This document shows positions 1 through 12,599 of a stretch of 64,000 nt of DNA, piece after piece. The notes under the pieces are model-generated. The model worked only from the letters and a program-made list of their open reading frames with translations. It was not told the DNA's origin and made no database searches. The position numbers and the translations under genes were made by a program. The first letter of the stretch is position 1, and each line of letters starts with the position of its first letter. This DNA is from Phlebopus portentosus (Eukaryota > Basidiomycota > Agaricomycetes > Boletales > Boletinellaceae). The stretch spans positions 992,001 to 1,056,000 of the forward strand of contig JAYXKI010000016.1 in NCBI GenBank assembly GCA_037892935.1. Reading direction: 5' to 3'.

Positions 1-1439
1 CAACCCCACTTACAAAATATCTCTGGTTTACTTCTTAGGCCGATCTGCGCTATGAGATCGTATGAGATAGCACTGGTCAGATCGAACCAATCGGATAACA
101 ACATGTACATTCATCTCGCTCGCATGAGAACTTGAGAACTAATCCAATGTTTACCTGAGTGGGTCTACGTTGAAGAATACCGTGGGAGTTGAGACAACAG
201 GACGACCAGATGTCATCTCTGGAAACCAGAATATGAGATGAACAATTTGTCGGTAGGCTGGTGGCTAATATTGGTGGTCATCGGGCAAAGCAAGGAGGGT
301 CCGACTCAACTCGGCTTGATCTGCGACGGCTAACTATTCCGCTCTCCTGGATCTCTAAAGGCGACTGGTACTTACTTGCAGGCAAAATCCGAGCAACGGA
401 GCATGTTGGGTAAGCCGTTGCAGAACCGAAATCACGAAGAAACCTCTTGAATTACGCAAGTACTAGGATGCTTAGCAGCATACGATAGTCCAGAACACCA
501 ATGATTTTTGACGATTGAGAGGGCCAGAAGGTGAAAGCCACTTGCAAAGAATGGAAGAATATGGTCGTTGCGAAGAGAAACGCTCTTCAGCGACAACGCC
601 TAGTGAACGACACTTGACATCAATGATCGACGAATCTCTCCATATCTGGTAATTCCGGCTTTGCCGAGGAATCTCATGTCGTTCAGATCTGAAGATAATA
701 CAGCCAACCAACTAATAATACATTCAAAAATGCAGAGCAGAGAACGAGTGATAAAAGCAGAAAAGAAATTGAGTGGTCAAAATGTGAAACAAAACAGAGT
801 GACATCTAATGAAATGAGAAAAACAGTCCATTCTTAGTGTACACACATAAATAGGAACAAAAACAAGCGCTGGGTCATTTAAAGTGAACATCTACGCGTG
901 AAGCAAGAAAATGCACGTCGTCTCGTCGGAGTTGAAATTGAACTTGAAAAGAAAGACCGTGGAAAGTTCTACGCAAAAAGGCTAGAAGAATGTATTCGTA
1001 ACAGCTTTCGTCCGTGTCGTGACAGGATCATCACCATCGTCGTATCGAATTTCACTGCGAAGAACTAGCTCGGCTCGTTGATCCGGTAGCTTCCATAGGT
1101 ATATGCAAGTCCGCTGATACAAGTACAGACGTCCTCCGTTCGTCCGCAGTTCGCAAACGCAGAAGCAGTCGCGTGCATAGGATGTTATGGAGGAGTCCCT
1201 GGGTTCTAGGAGGTCCGTGTCAACATGGAAGTTCTGAGTATGTTAGAGAGAGGATACTGGCTCTTACACGATCAGGAAGGGAGACATAACTGGCTGTGTG
1301 ATTGATTTCTAGGTTAGATCCCGGGATTTAGAGAAATGGAAACGTACGGGAGCGAACTTCACAACGAAAATGTTCATCAAGCTGATCGCTATTAAGAAGA
1401 TCAGATTGTTTTTCTACGATCGTAAGTGAAATCACGCTG
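1..1439. other. Gene-poor stretch
   Basis: I see no supported gene here. A 79-codon minus-strand open frame (472-711) has a plausible acceptor before it but no family I recognise. The 3' exons of the DUF6533 gene to the right may extend into this stretch, but I could not place its stop codon. Confidence 0.4.
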
Positions 1440-2667
1440 ACCCATGATGGTAATACAATAGAGTACACCTGCATTAACTTCGATCAGTATCCAGTCCGGA
1501 GACAGCGCGATAACGATAATGAAAAGCTTCACCGTCTTTCAGCAGGATATCTACAAGTTCTGATCTCGATCGTTTAACTAATAATCCACAGCATCAGTTG
1601 CCATTATCCAATCTATTGGCAAGAGATACCAATTCAAGGACTTACAGTGGACTCTCTTCGCAATGATCATCAGCGAAAGAATTACTGCAACCGAACGGAA
1701 GAAAATGGAGTCAGAGGGGTTATGAACAAACGAATAAACAAAAGGAGTGGTCAATTGCATACCGATTTCGAAAAGAAATACAAGGAGCATAGTGATCCAT
1801 TCTATTCGCCTCGTAAAGATGCATTCGCACCCAGAGCGGAAGAGATTTATCGGAGACACTACATACATACAGAGATTTGAATCGCATCAGTAAACTAGCC
1901 GAAGCGCTCGAGGCAGGATACGTACTTTCGGTTGAGGTCAGGTAGAAATAAGTAATCGCGCAACTGGTTCCAGTCTTTGCCTGCAGCAGTGAATTCAGTT
2001 GTCCAACCGGAGATGTCCTAGGCCCGTAGAGACATGTACGGTACTTACGAATAACGTGCCGAGTACGAGGATAAAAATCGACCTTCGCGCTTGCCAGATG
2101 ACGTAGACTCGCAATGCCAGAACAGCTGACCAACTAGATTTAGTCTTACAATAATAGACGCGGTGTAATAGTTGATTTTACCTTCGGCCAGAAAGAATCC
2201 CGCGAAGGACATGTCTAAATCAATGTCAGCCAATCAGTCAAAGTCGAAGGTAAGGTTATAAGATCATCACGGACATCCGATGAACAAGAGCGCGGGCTTG
2301 CATAACTGCGACAGAAAGGGGGCCAGACGTATTGATTAGGCTAACGCTTCGTGATGTCCTCCAATTGTCAACTCACATATTCATCCTCGTTATCGTTCAG
2401 AATTAAAACTACAACGAACTCAATCAGGATATACGTACTTCAGAGGCATCCAACCTAGTTTATCACTCACAATATGCGTTTGCAGAAATTGTGAAAAGAG
2501 GAAGATATCGGTTGGCAAAGAAGAGCAGCTTGATAATAGTGAACCGGGAGGGCCACACCAGGCGGACCTGAGTTTATGTAATGAATGGATTAGACATGAC
2601 CGTCCATTCGGCGTCACCATGTTACGTTACGTACTTCCTTGTCAGCTGTCATCGAGAATTCGTACAG
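1440..2667 (-). CDS. DUF6533-family multi-pass membrane protein (core exons only)
   Basis: Several short minus-strand exons join into the pattern of DUF6533, an Agaricomycete family of about seven-helix membrane proteins of unknown function. Exon 2635-2667 ends in EFSMTADKE. Exon 2471-2567 continues VRLVWPSRFTIIKLLFFANR, the family's diagnostic W...K.LF..NRYL stretch. Exon 2049-2133 gives AVLALRVYVIWQARRS, matching the ALRVYA.W helix of the family. Near 1566-1440, LVDILLKDG is followed by KLFIIVIALSPDWILIEVN one frame later, so one base seems to be missing around 1540. Splice sites of the named exons are good (GTACGT, GTGAGT, GTAAGT donors). The N-terminal exons, perhaps reaching 3043, and the C-terminus were not resolved. 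It may be a functional gene with a sequence error or a decaying copy. Confidence 0.6.
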
Positions 2668-4399
2668 CTACAGCAAACGCATATGATTAAACTTTAATCT
2701 GCATGAAAAGTACCGATAAAAAACATACCCAAATCGCCAAGTTCGCGACTGACAAAAAAAACACGCATTTAGCCCCAAGACAACTAGCGTAGAAGCTGCA
2801 GAACGAACAAACCTGCGCTATACTAGAACATATCAGTTATTGAAATTCGCGCTATCTAGGCGCACAAAAGAGAATGAGCTTACCCGAATTGTCATCGCCT
2901 GCGAGGCAAGAGAGGAAATATCTGATGTGCCTCCTTTGTCGAGGATATCCATGCTATCGTCGCAGATGCAAGAGAACGAGGAAGAATTAAGAGCCTGAGA
3001 TCGAGGAGGTAAGGGCAGACTCTTGCGCGTCTGTGTCACTCATGAGCTTTAAGTAGGACGAAGCGGCGGAAGACAAGCTACCGCGGCCGCCGAGACCAGA
3101 AAGGACGAAGAGTCAAAGGAAGACAGACCGGATATGTAGATTGCATGTAAGTAGCAAGAACGTCTGAGAACTTCGGTCAGGGCGGATATGAACGTCGTAG
3201 CACTGGCACTACTCTTAGCAAGCGGACGTATAGCCTTATGTCCATGATGCCCATCAAATGACATGCTGTACAGAAATATGCCCATGCCCACAGACAGCTG
3301 AGCCCGAATCCGGTTGGAAACAGCTCTGCACAACTGTCCCTAGCCCCGTAGCGGCTCGGCGGCACGATGCGCGATGCACGACGTCGCCGTCAGCCGTATC
3401 CGGAACGGTCGAGTTCCCGGGTAATCCATGAGAAACCGCCTGCGGAAGCCAGTGTGCAAGCGAGTACCAGCAAACCCGTCGTGCATCCGTACATAAATAC
3501 GCACATAGAATGATATGAGAATCTCAAGAATAACCTTATCGCTGCGCATCCACATCCTTCTGGTGCTTCGTGTCCAGATTCGGAACAGAGAGTGCTGATC
3601 CACCAAGGTTCTATCTTGCCAGTAGCACCGAAGTATAAGTTTGACGACTCAGCGCTTGGACCATAAGAGACAATGCTACCCTCTCGGGGGCTTCAACAGT
3701 AAAGCCAGAAAGCCTAGAGGACCCGTCTTCCACATACCGCCGAATCCGACTCAATCGCAGAGAACCACCATCCGATTCGTTTTATCAACGAACGACTCAG
3801 TTCGACGTTCGCAGATAGCTGCCACTCTTGCTCTTCATGGTAAACCATTTAATGCGAAAATTTCGATAGACCGTATAGTATTCACTCATAGTGTATTATC
3901 TCCGAATCGAACTCGGTCTTCAACCTCCACAGCGAAATCTTTCTCCACCGAACAGTTGTTCTCAAACAGTAGTCCTAAGCGCTTAGAGATCCAAGCGCTA
4001 TCTGCGAGAAAGGTTCTGTTCATATCTGAGAATATAGGTGAAAGGCGCGTTCTGCGATCGATCCAACAAGTTGTTTGTCCCTATTTACGTGCTCACACAC
4101 GTGATTTCAAACTTCACAGAAGAAAAATCAATGTATTGATTTCAATTTTTTTAAATTTTTCTTAGAAACGAATGTAATTTGTGTCGCCGAATGGCTACAC
4201 GCATCCAATATCCAGGGAATTAAGAAATCGAAGAGCGAAAAAAACTCCAAAACGAACAGGTAGCAGCAAACCAGCTGTATAGTCAGGTATCAATCAATAA
4301 ATCCGAAAGCAAAACGCAGAAGTAGCGTAAGGGTATCCTTTTTACAACGTTGCACGCATTCTACGACTTCAAACAGCCTAAACCATCCGCTACCAGCAA
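2668..4399. other. Intergenic stretch, possible 5' exons of the DUF6533 gene
   Basis: The right-hand part up to about 3043 may hold N-terminal exons of the DUF6533 gene: a minus-strand segment around 2885-3039 has a GTAAGC donor after codons ending MTIR. A 174-codon plus-strand open frame at 3641-4165 has no recognisable domain and atypical composition, so I do not call it. Confidence 0.35.
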
Positions 4400-6138
4400 T
4401 CACCCGGTAAGCGCCTTGAGTTGCGCCGAAAGGGTTGTGCTAGCAGCCGGACACCCCTTACCCTCTCCATTCAAGTTCTGCAGCGCGACCAATGAGGACT
4501 GGATGCGCGTGATCTGCGACTGCTTAGAGTCATCCGTCGGGAAGGACACTGCTACGCTTGGGTTGTTCACTGCGTGGCCAGCGGCGATGTCTTGTGCGAG
4601 GGACTATAGAAACAGATATTGGTTAGTTCAGATGATAGACACGGTCATAAGGATAATAATGAGATAAAATTAGAACAATGGAACGGCAGAGTACGGAATG
4701 GAAGTAATCGAAAAAAAAGACGGAGGGAAAAAGAAAAGAAAAAATTTACCTGAATGAATACATCACGCGCAGGCGGGCACGAGCAGGGTACCTTGATGGG
4801 GTTTCCGTCCGCGCCGTTGACCGCTCCGTCGCAATCGCCGGTTCCAGTCGGGTTTACGCCGGCGGTGAAGCCCAGGTCCGGGGCGAGTGCGTCGATCTGG
4901 GCGAGCGAGAGGCCGTTGGCGCCCGTGGCGCTTGGAGCCGCTGCTGCTGCTGTGCTGCTTGTGGGTGCGGCGATAGCTACGTTTGTAGGCGTTGATGCGG
5001 CGGGTGCGACGCTCGTCGAAGCACCGGAGAGGATTGCGTTCAGCTGGGCCGTCCATGTTGTGGATGCCTGTGGGCATCCTTTGCCTGCGCCGTTGAGGTT
5101 CTGGAGCGTGACTGAAGCGGCGTTAAAGCGGGCTTGGATGGAAGGAATGGAGTCGTCCGTTGGGAAGGAGATGCCCACACTTGGGTTGTTCACGACGTGT
5201 CCGGCGTTAAGGTTCCCGATAAGGCTCTAAAAGATTAAAAAATGAAAATAATGAAAATAATTTCCCTTTGATGATAAGAAGATGTGAAAATTACTTACGT
5301 TGATGAAAGTCGTGCGGTCTGGAGGGCAAGCACACGGAACCTTGATGGGGTTCCCATCTGCGTCGTTCACGGCACCATCGCAATCTCCAGTTCCGGTTGG
5401 GTTAACGTTCGCATCATGACCGAACGGCGGGGTCAAAGAATCAATCTGCTGGAACGATAGGCCATCGAAGCCGGCACCTGAGGATGCAGTGCTGGTAGGA
5501 GCTGGTGCATCGGTGCTTGAGGAGGCTGAAGCTGGAGCTTCGGTAGTAGAGGGAGCCGCTGGAGCAGCAGGAGAAGTAGCCACAGGTGCACTGCTGGTTG
5601 AAGCACCAGAAAGGATCGCATTCAACTGAGCCGTCCATGTCGTAGATACCTGAGGACATCCTTTACCAGCTCCATTCAAGTTCTGCAGTGTGACCGACGC
5701 GGCATTGAAACGCGCCTGGATCGAAGGAATAGAGTTGTCCGACGGGAACGAGATACCCACGCTTGGATTATTCACAACATGTCCCGCGTTTAGGTTCCCA
5801 ATGAGGCTCTAACGGTGATGAAACATGATTCATTAATCTTTTTACATTTGATGACAAAATAAGAGAAATATAATTACATTGATGAAGGTTGTGCGGTCTG
5901 GTGGGCAATCACACGGAACCTTGATTGGTTGACCGTTCGCGCCATTCACGGCACCGTCGCAATCTCCCGTCCCTGTCGGGTTTACATTCGCCTCGTGGCC
6001 AAATGGAGGAGTAAGCGCGTCAATCTGCTCGAACGACAGACCGTCAAAGCTTCCGTCCTGACGCTTCACAGTACTCAAAGGCGCTGCAGCAACTGACGCA
6101 ACAAGCGCAGCAAGACAGATCGTGTCAACGAATTTCAT
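4400..6138 (-). CDS. Secreted tandem-module protein encoded by duplicated exons
   Basis: Four exons (5878-6138, 5299-5808, 4750-5226, 4400-4603) encode 483 residues. All three introns lie between codons, so the exons are symmetric. The first exon starts with a signal peptide (MKFVDTICLAALVASVAAAP) and a Lys-Arg site (VKRQ). Exons 2 and 3 are full repeats of one module: SLIGNLNAGHVVNNPSVGIS, then QNLNGAGKGCP, a variable Ala/Ser/Thr-rich linker, then a block with VNPTGTGDCDGAVN, IPIKVPC-like and CPP(D/A)R motifs. Exon 1 carries only the second half of the module and exon 4 only the first half, ending at a stop. Conserved cysteines suggest disulfides. This appears to be a secreted Agaricomycete protein of unknown function. 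The linkers look like O-glycosylated spacers. No catalytic motif is visible. Confidence 0.85.
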
Positions 6139-9100
6139 ATTTCGGATTATGTTTGATTAAAGAATGGGCGGTTAGTTTGAAGTCCTTAAGGAATGAGCGA
6201 GCCTGTCGAGTTGGAGTTGGAGAGCTGTCTGGATGCAGCAGAAGGCGATACGCTCAGCGTATAAAAGTTGTACTGAAAGAATCAAAAGAAAAAAGGAAGA
6301 AGGAAAGGAAGGAAATAAGCGGAAGGAAGATAGAGGGAGAGAGAAAAGATACGATGGACCCCTTGTGTGTTTTGTGTCTGCATTTATGTATGCGTACGGC
6401 ACGTGAGAGAAGAAGAGCCAGGATTGGGTGAGGATGTCGCATCTCAGGCGTTGTTGTCGATGTTGATCCGTGCCTCTATTGATCCACCACTCGTTGGCAA
6501 GGGACCCGAAGCCACCTGCACAATTCGTCAATTCAGCACTCGAGGCACACTTGATCGGTCGAATTTCGCTGTAAGTTGTCGCATCTTCAGTACATGGATT
6601 CGCCTCGATGGACCGACCGACGTTTGCGAAGTTGCATTCCGCTTTTGTGTCAAGCTGTCTTATTCCCAGTGGCTATTTCGATATTTCTCTCCATCGACGA
6701 TCGTCACTACGCAAGAAGACCGCTTGTTTCTCGCGTACTCTGCAGCCTCTCATGTTCACGATATCAATCATTCAACATATGCCTGACAACAATTCACGTG
6801 GAAACCCCATGTCTGTGCATGTGGCGCATTTTTTTCATAACTTATTCTTGCGAACATAAAAAACTCCAGAGGAAAGGAGAATGCCGTTTCAAACCCTCGG
6901 TGCCGTTGCTTCTCCATTTGCAGAGGAAATTGAATTACTACGGGATCAGATTGGAAGATGTCGAGACAGAGTTTATCGTCGGTCTCCCAGGAGATGCGCC
7001 GGATTCCCAGGTTACTGTAAGAACAAGGTACGCGCTATATTCTCATCTTCACATCAAAATAAACACAAATAAAAAAGCATATTTTTATCTTCAGAGCAAA
7101 ATTGAGCAGGCAGGCACATTCAATTCTAAAGTACTGTTTATTCCGCATTCGTACGGATGTTCATAGGAGATCGGGCGCTGTCTACAGCTCTTTGTCTTCC
7201 TCAAGCCTCGTGTAGCTGGTTCTCCGTTCAAACTGTCATCCCGGCTCCTCAGCGTGGAAGATCTATAGGTCCGTGCCGGCTCGACTTCCAATGCTTAAGG
7301 AAACACTCTGTCCGACCGAGGATGTTCACCTCTCTGTTGACTTTTACAAGTTTACCATGTCTTGTCAAAGAAGCCCGGACGCGGAGGAGAACTTGACTAC
7401 GAAGAGAGAACTTGACATGAGCTTAACTTATGTCCGCTTCTCGAACACAGGGGGCTCGTCGGTACTTTGCATGAGTTCATCTACGAGTTTATGAGGTTTT
7501 GCCGAACTGACAAGAGCATGATAATGGTAGCAGTATTTCAAACATAAAGAATTCTCGAGTTCAGTTATTGCATAACGTTGCTCTTATCCAGGCTTATCCG
7601 TACGTTTATTTGACGTCATTTCAATCCGGGCTGGAGTGCTCTCGATCAACTTTTATACTTTCCAATCTGGTATATCTAATCTAATCCAAACTTTGGCCAT
7701 TTCAAACTGGACTGGATGGATGGCTTTCGACGATCCGGCGTCGTGATGCTCTCTTGCAAGGTGCCTAAGGCACTGAACGTACGTAGCTCATAAGAATCCG
7801 GACTGGGCCAGTCCTGGATTGAACCGAACTACATATATCCAAGAACTCTACCGAACTGACAAGAGATTGATAATGACAGCAGTGTCACGAATTGGGTTGG
7901 AATAGGACTTCCTGGACTCGGTTGTTGGGTTTCTACACGCAGATCAACGTTCCCGTTTTACTTCAATCTCACACAGTGGACTCGACGGTTATCTGTGCGA
8001 TCGTCTATTTCATGTTATCTCATTTCAAACCGGGCTGGGTAGCTCTCGATCAAGTTCAATGCTCTGCGGCCTGGTATATCCGAACCAATCCAAATCTTGA
8101 CCATTTCAAGCAGGACTGGATGGCTTTCGACGATCCGGGGATCGTGATCTTCTCTTGTCGAGTGCCTGAGGCACTGAACGTACATGGTTCAGAAGAATCC
8201 GGACTGGGCCAGCCCCTGATTGAACTGGACTGTAAATACTACAGTGGTGCTTGGACAAGGGAAGAACTGATTCCGAGTGTCCCGACGTCATGTCTGGCTT
8301 GTCTACTGCGTTGCATTGCAGCGTGTCCGTTTTTGCTATGCGGACATGAGTTCTTTTGGTAGGATTCGGGACTGTAGATCGCTTGACTGACTCGAATCTA
8401 GTTGATGCTCGTCTGGGCGCAGTATGCTCAAGCCCCTTCTCGGAGAAAGCCTCCGGATACGTATTACACACGCACAGACGCACCTCCAAAACGGCGTCGT
8501 AGCTCCTTGCCGACGCAGATATAGAACAGTTCATCAATCAGCCTTGCCTTGGAACCCGAATTTGAGTCCATCTAGTCTCGGTTTGACTAACGTAAGTGTT
8601 GCTTACGACTTGGCCCGGTGTCTCATTGTCACCTCGACTCAAAGCCCTGATATGGAGAATCAGGATGATAGTCGACATGAGAACTGGTGCATGCTGTGAA
8701 TGCCGCGGGGCTTGATAATCATGATTCAAACCTTACATCAATCCAGCGCGTTCACGCCAGTATTACAACGCTGCATCACCTGCAGATATCATGTCAGTGC
8801 GTGTTGTTCACTTTCAACAAAGTCGATATGATGTATACTAACAATCATGATTCTGCTGACGTTCTCCTACTTCGGGCACAGTCGACGACTTCTCGATTTG
8901 AAAAGAGCAAGGGATGAAAAATCCTTTCTTAAAAAAACTTTCTTCTTGAACATATCCATACTGTGTGACCATTACAAATCGTCATCATCATTTTTGTACT
9001 TATGTATGTACATATCATAAGTAAGTAGAGAGAGGAGTGCTCGGCCTTTCGTCAAGCACTTCACCGCACCTCATCTAAGGAAAAAAATAAAGAAAGGATC

Positions 9101-9446
9101 GTTGGGCTTTTCGGTTCAGGACTTGGATATGGACAAACATTAAGACAAGGATAAAGAATATTTGCGTTAAGACAGAAAGAGAAGAAATCGAAAAGGAAAA
9201 ATCCGGTTTGGAAAGCCTGCGTCAAGTCTCAGCATTGTCAACTGGCGACGACGACGACAAGCGTTTGATTGATCGATTGATTGCTTTGGATGTGACAGTG
9301 CTATCTGCACATACATTGAAGGAGAAAAGGATAAAGTGACGAAAGAGAGTAAAACGGGGAAGCATATTATCGAATAAAACCATATTCTTTACGATGAAAG
9401 CCAACCAGCCTCGAACGAATCGCCTCACCATCATTTATCAGCGCCG
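6139..9446. other. 3.3 kb without a supported gene
   Basis: The stretch includes the promoter of the secreted protein (right of 6138) and the 3' flank of FZO1. Open frames here (for example 6576-7166 and 7892-8362, plus strand) have no recognisable domains. The middle holds the tandem duplication listed separately. A purine-rich minus-strand tract lies at about 6270-6350. Confidence 0.5.
7502..8225. repeat. Diverged tandem duplication
   Basis: Copy A (about 7502-7824) and copy B (about 7851-8225) align from a shared accgaactgacaagag start to a shared ggactgggccag end. The offset grows from 349 to about 401 bases, so copy B carries roughly 50 extra bases. Shared blocks include tggatggctttcgacgatcc and actgaacgtac. 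Neither copy keeps a common reading frame, so it looks non-coding. Confidence 0.75.
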
Positions 9447-12110
9447 TTACAAGTCGCCAACAGCTTCAACCTCCTTCCGAACGTTCCCAGTCCGAATTTG
9501 CACGTCATCGAACCACGCAAGGGCCTTCTCAGCCTGGCGCTCGATCGTCTCAGCGCTCTGCACCTCCCGTAGGCTGCTCTCCATTGCAGCCCGGAAGCGC
9601 TCGCGCTGCTCGTACGCAGCGAGCCGGAGGACCTTGCGCGTCTCGCGCGCGACGCGCGCCGCGTGTGCGCCTACGAACGTAACGCCGGACTTCTCGTCTG
9701 CCCGGATCAGCGCAGCGCGGACGCGTCTTCCGACTGTTCGCGGAATGCTGGATGGGAGCTCGATGACGAGGTATACACCGAGACCAATGGTGACTGCTCC
9801 CAAGACCGGTGCAGCCCACTTTCGTGCTGTTTCGTTTCCGAAAAGGTCTGAGAGTCTTGAGGCGCCTTCGATGATGCTCGTCATTCCTAAGGCCTTACCA
9901 CCGACCATGCTCAAACCACCGAGAGCAATGGACATGATACCCAGCGCACTTCCTATGTGCTCATCCTCTTTGTCGGACTCGACGAGGTCTTTGGAGTCGC
10001 TGTGCCCGAAGTACATGTGGTAGTGATGAGTGAAGTCAAATATGTCGAGGAACGATGGTTCGAGGAGATCTGGTCGCTGAACGAGACCAATGCCAAGTCC
10101 GTAGAGACCGCCTGCAACGATAGCGCCATTTGAACCTCGGCGGCCTCTGCCATTTCTCCCAGAGTGGTGACGCGCAAACATCGCTTCAGGCATGAATACA
10201 CGACGCGAACGCTCAACACCCTCAGGCAAGAATCGGTCACCCAGCGCATTGATATCTTTGACACCCTCCGTGGTCAATACACGTGTCTCATCCTCCGCAA
10301 GTTTGACAGCTGCATCGAGGCTCGCGAGCAAGGCCTTGCGGACATCATGGACATAATCCCAAATCCGAAGGAGGCCTGGGTAAGTAGGCATACAGATAAT
10401 CGTGTTCTCCACAGCCAACTCTCCCGAACCAACACGATCAAGTGCCTTCGAGAGCGTATCCATCGTGGAGTAGCTCGCTTTAGCAGTCTTGTCCTCCTCC
10501 ACCTGCTCCAAGCTCTCCTCAAGTCCCGAACGACCATTCTTCATCTTTTCAAGCACAGGTCGGGCGCGACTGAGGTCGTCTCGTGCCTTCCCGAGCTCAG
10601 CCTTCGCAAGAATCGCGTTTGAACCCGCAAGGAGATCCATGTCAGCAAGCAAGTGCGTGAGGTATGTAGCAGCTGGATGAAGCTTCGATTTTGACCTCTT
10701 GAGAAGGACGAATGAGCGAAGCGACGACTCAAGAGACTCGAACGCCAGACTAGACGGATGCACCCCAAGCACGGAGGCAGAGTCAACGAAATGCACGAGG
10801 TCCGCATTATCTTCATAAGTCCGGGGGCTGAGTTCCTTGATCTGTTCGAGGACACGCCTCTTGCACTTCTCCTTGTTCCGGATACCCTCGAACTTGTTCA
10901 CAACGATGAACAGATACGCCTTCTCCCTGCTGGCGGTCTCGAGGAACTCTCGTGCCGAAAGCGTGAAGTGGTTTTCAGCAGAGACGACGAAAACGACGAC
11001 ATCAATCTCCTCCTGACGTGCAAAGAGCGCGGTTGTCTTAACGCTGTCGCGGTTCAGACCAGGAGCGTCGATGAGTGAGATATCGACGATACCGTTGTTG
11101 AGGAACGACTCGGCTACCTGGCGCGGATCATTAATGTAGACCTTGACCATCTGTTGGCTATCTTCATTGTTTGAGATAAGATCATCGAGGTCCTCAAGAC
11201 TCATCCGCGTGTACGTCCGCTCGTCCTTCGGCGAGTACATAGTCGTGTCCGACACTGTCACAACATGTACCTCCTCCTTTCCGTCGTTTTCGGCGGCATC
11301 GTGAACCTCACAGAAGGCAGTCGTGCACGGCTGCTGATCAACAGGCATGACTTCGCGGCGCAAAAGTGCGTTGACCAAAGTCGACTTTCCGGCGTTCAGA
11401 TCGCCAGTGATAAGAACCTTCGACGACGTATCCAGTACACGAATGCGCAGCTTGTCGACATGCTTCAGCGCGGTCCCCATCTTTTCGACGAGAAGTCTGG
11501 CAATGGAATCCTTCTCAAGCTGCGAGGCGAGAGATTGAGCTGTAGATGACGAGCCGTGGTGACCCATTTTGAGGTCGAGATGCAAGACACGAAGGCCAAA
11601 GTCTGCCTTGGACGACCCAAAACTGGCTACCTCACTGGCAACGTCCTCCTCAATAGCATCCTTTACCGACGCCAAAGATAATGAACGGGACTGGCCCTTG
11701 CGATTCGTCAGGATAACTTCCGTCTCGGTGCTTGGGTCATCCAGGAACGTCATCGACCTACGCATCAGCGACGGACGCTTGAGCGGCGTCTCCTGAGCAT
11801 CCTTCGAAGCCTCATCACCGAAGGCAGGGTATCGGATGACCCAGTTGTTCTTGGTGAACTCGCGGAAGTCATTCAAGATGGACTTGGTGTCGTCGATGGC
11901 ATGAAGCAGGCTACACGAAAACCCCACGGTCAGCCAAAGAGCTCTTTCCACGCGCAAAACACACTATCTAATCTCTCACCCGTTCTTAAGATTAATGAAA
12001 GCCTCCTGTACGTTCTCCGCGTTGAACTGCTTCTCGGTCGTACCAGCCTCCAGGGTGGGAGAAGCGAGTGGAGAAGAAGCGGTCTTCTGAAACAAATAAG
12101 ACTGTGCCAT
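9447..12110 (-). CDS. FZO1: Mitofusin, outer-mitochondrial-membrane fusion GTPase
   Basis: Two exons (11980-12110 and 9447-11910, a 69-base intron) give 864 residues, the usual size for fungal Fzo1. This dynamin-related GTPase tethers and fuses mitochondrial outer membranes. The GTPase domain shows G1 GDLNAGKST near residue 213, the G3 motif DAPGLNRDSV and the G4 motif NKFEG. Two hydrophobic segments near residues 637 (GLYGLGIGL) and 742 (VTIGLGVYLVI) are the membrane anchor. Heptad regions flank them, as expected for the HR1/HR2 tethering coils. The start at 12110 (MAQSYLFQK) fits a conserved N-terminal exon and keeps the frame across the intron. The gene appears intact. Confidence 0.93.
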
Positions 12111-12599
12111 CCTTCCGTTCCCTCCTCAGCACAACAAAAATATTATGTTTTCGATACTTCTTTTCCTAAGTGAACAAGCCCCTCGTCGTGGTCACTTGCA
12201 GACCAAGAGAGCGAATTAGTAAAGAGTCGCCAGGTGTGGGCGGGCGCGAGTAAGGACGAGAGAGCGATGGAAAGTGAGGTGGGAGTTTGTCGTCGTAATG
12301 GGCGCGACCGGAGCAAAAAGAAATGGACGCAACCGCTTACGATAAGCTGACAAAGCATTTCCGGCCTACTCCGAATTATCACATTACATCACGCGCATAC
12401 ACTCATTCGACGAATATCGGATCGCGAATTACTTTGCAAATCGCCCATACAATTCACCCAGCGGTGCGGAGACAAATATGTACATTTAGTATCTATACAC
12501 ACTATCAAGTCACAATGAGTGGGGTACGGACGCGAATGGTACAGATATCGAGGCAATGCAAGCCAATATAGATAAGTACACGCTGCAGTAAAATGAAGA
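12111..12599. other. Intergenic, FZO1 promoter side
   Basis: About 490 bases between the start of FZO1 and the stop of the next minus-strand gene. I see no gene; it should hold the FZO1 promoter and the 3' end of the neighbour. Confidence 0.5.

Noticed and set aside
3641..4165. 174-codon plus-strand open frame
   Set aside because: No domain, no splice context, and composition unlike neighbouring genes; likely chance.
9394..10023. 209-codon plus-strand open frame opposite FZO1
   Set aside because: It is the shadow of the FZO1 coding strand, whose GTPase motifs and length fit the mitofusin family.
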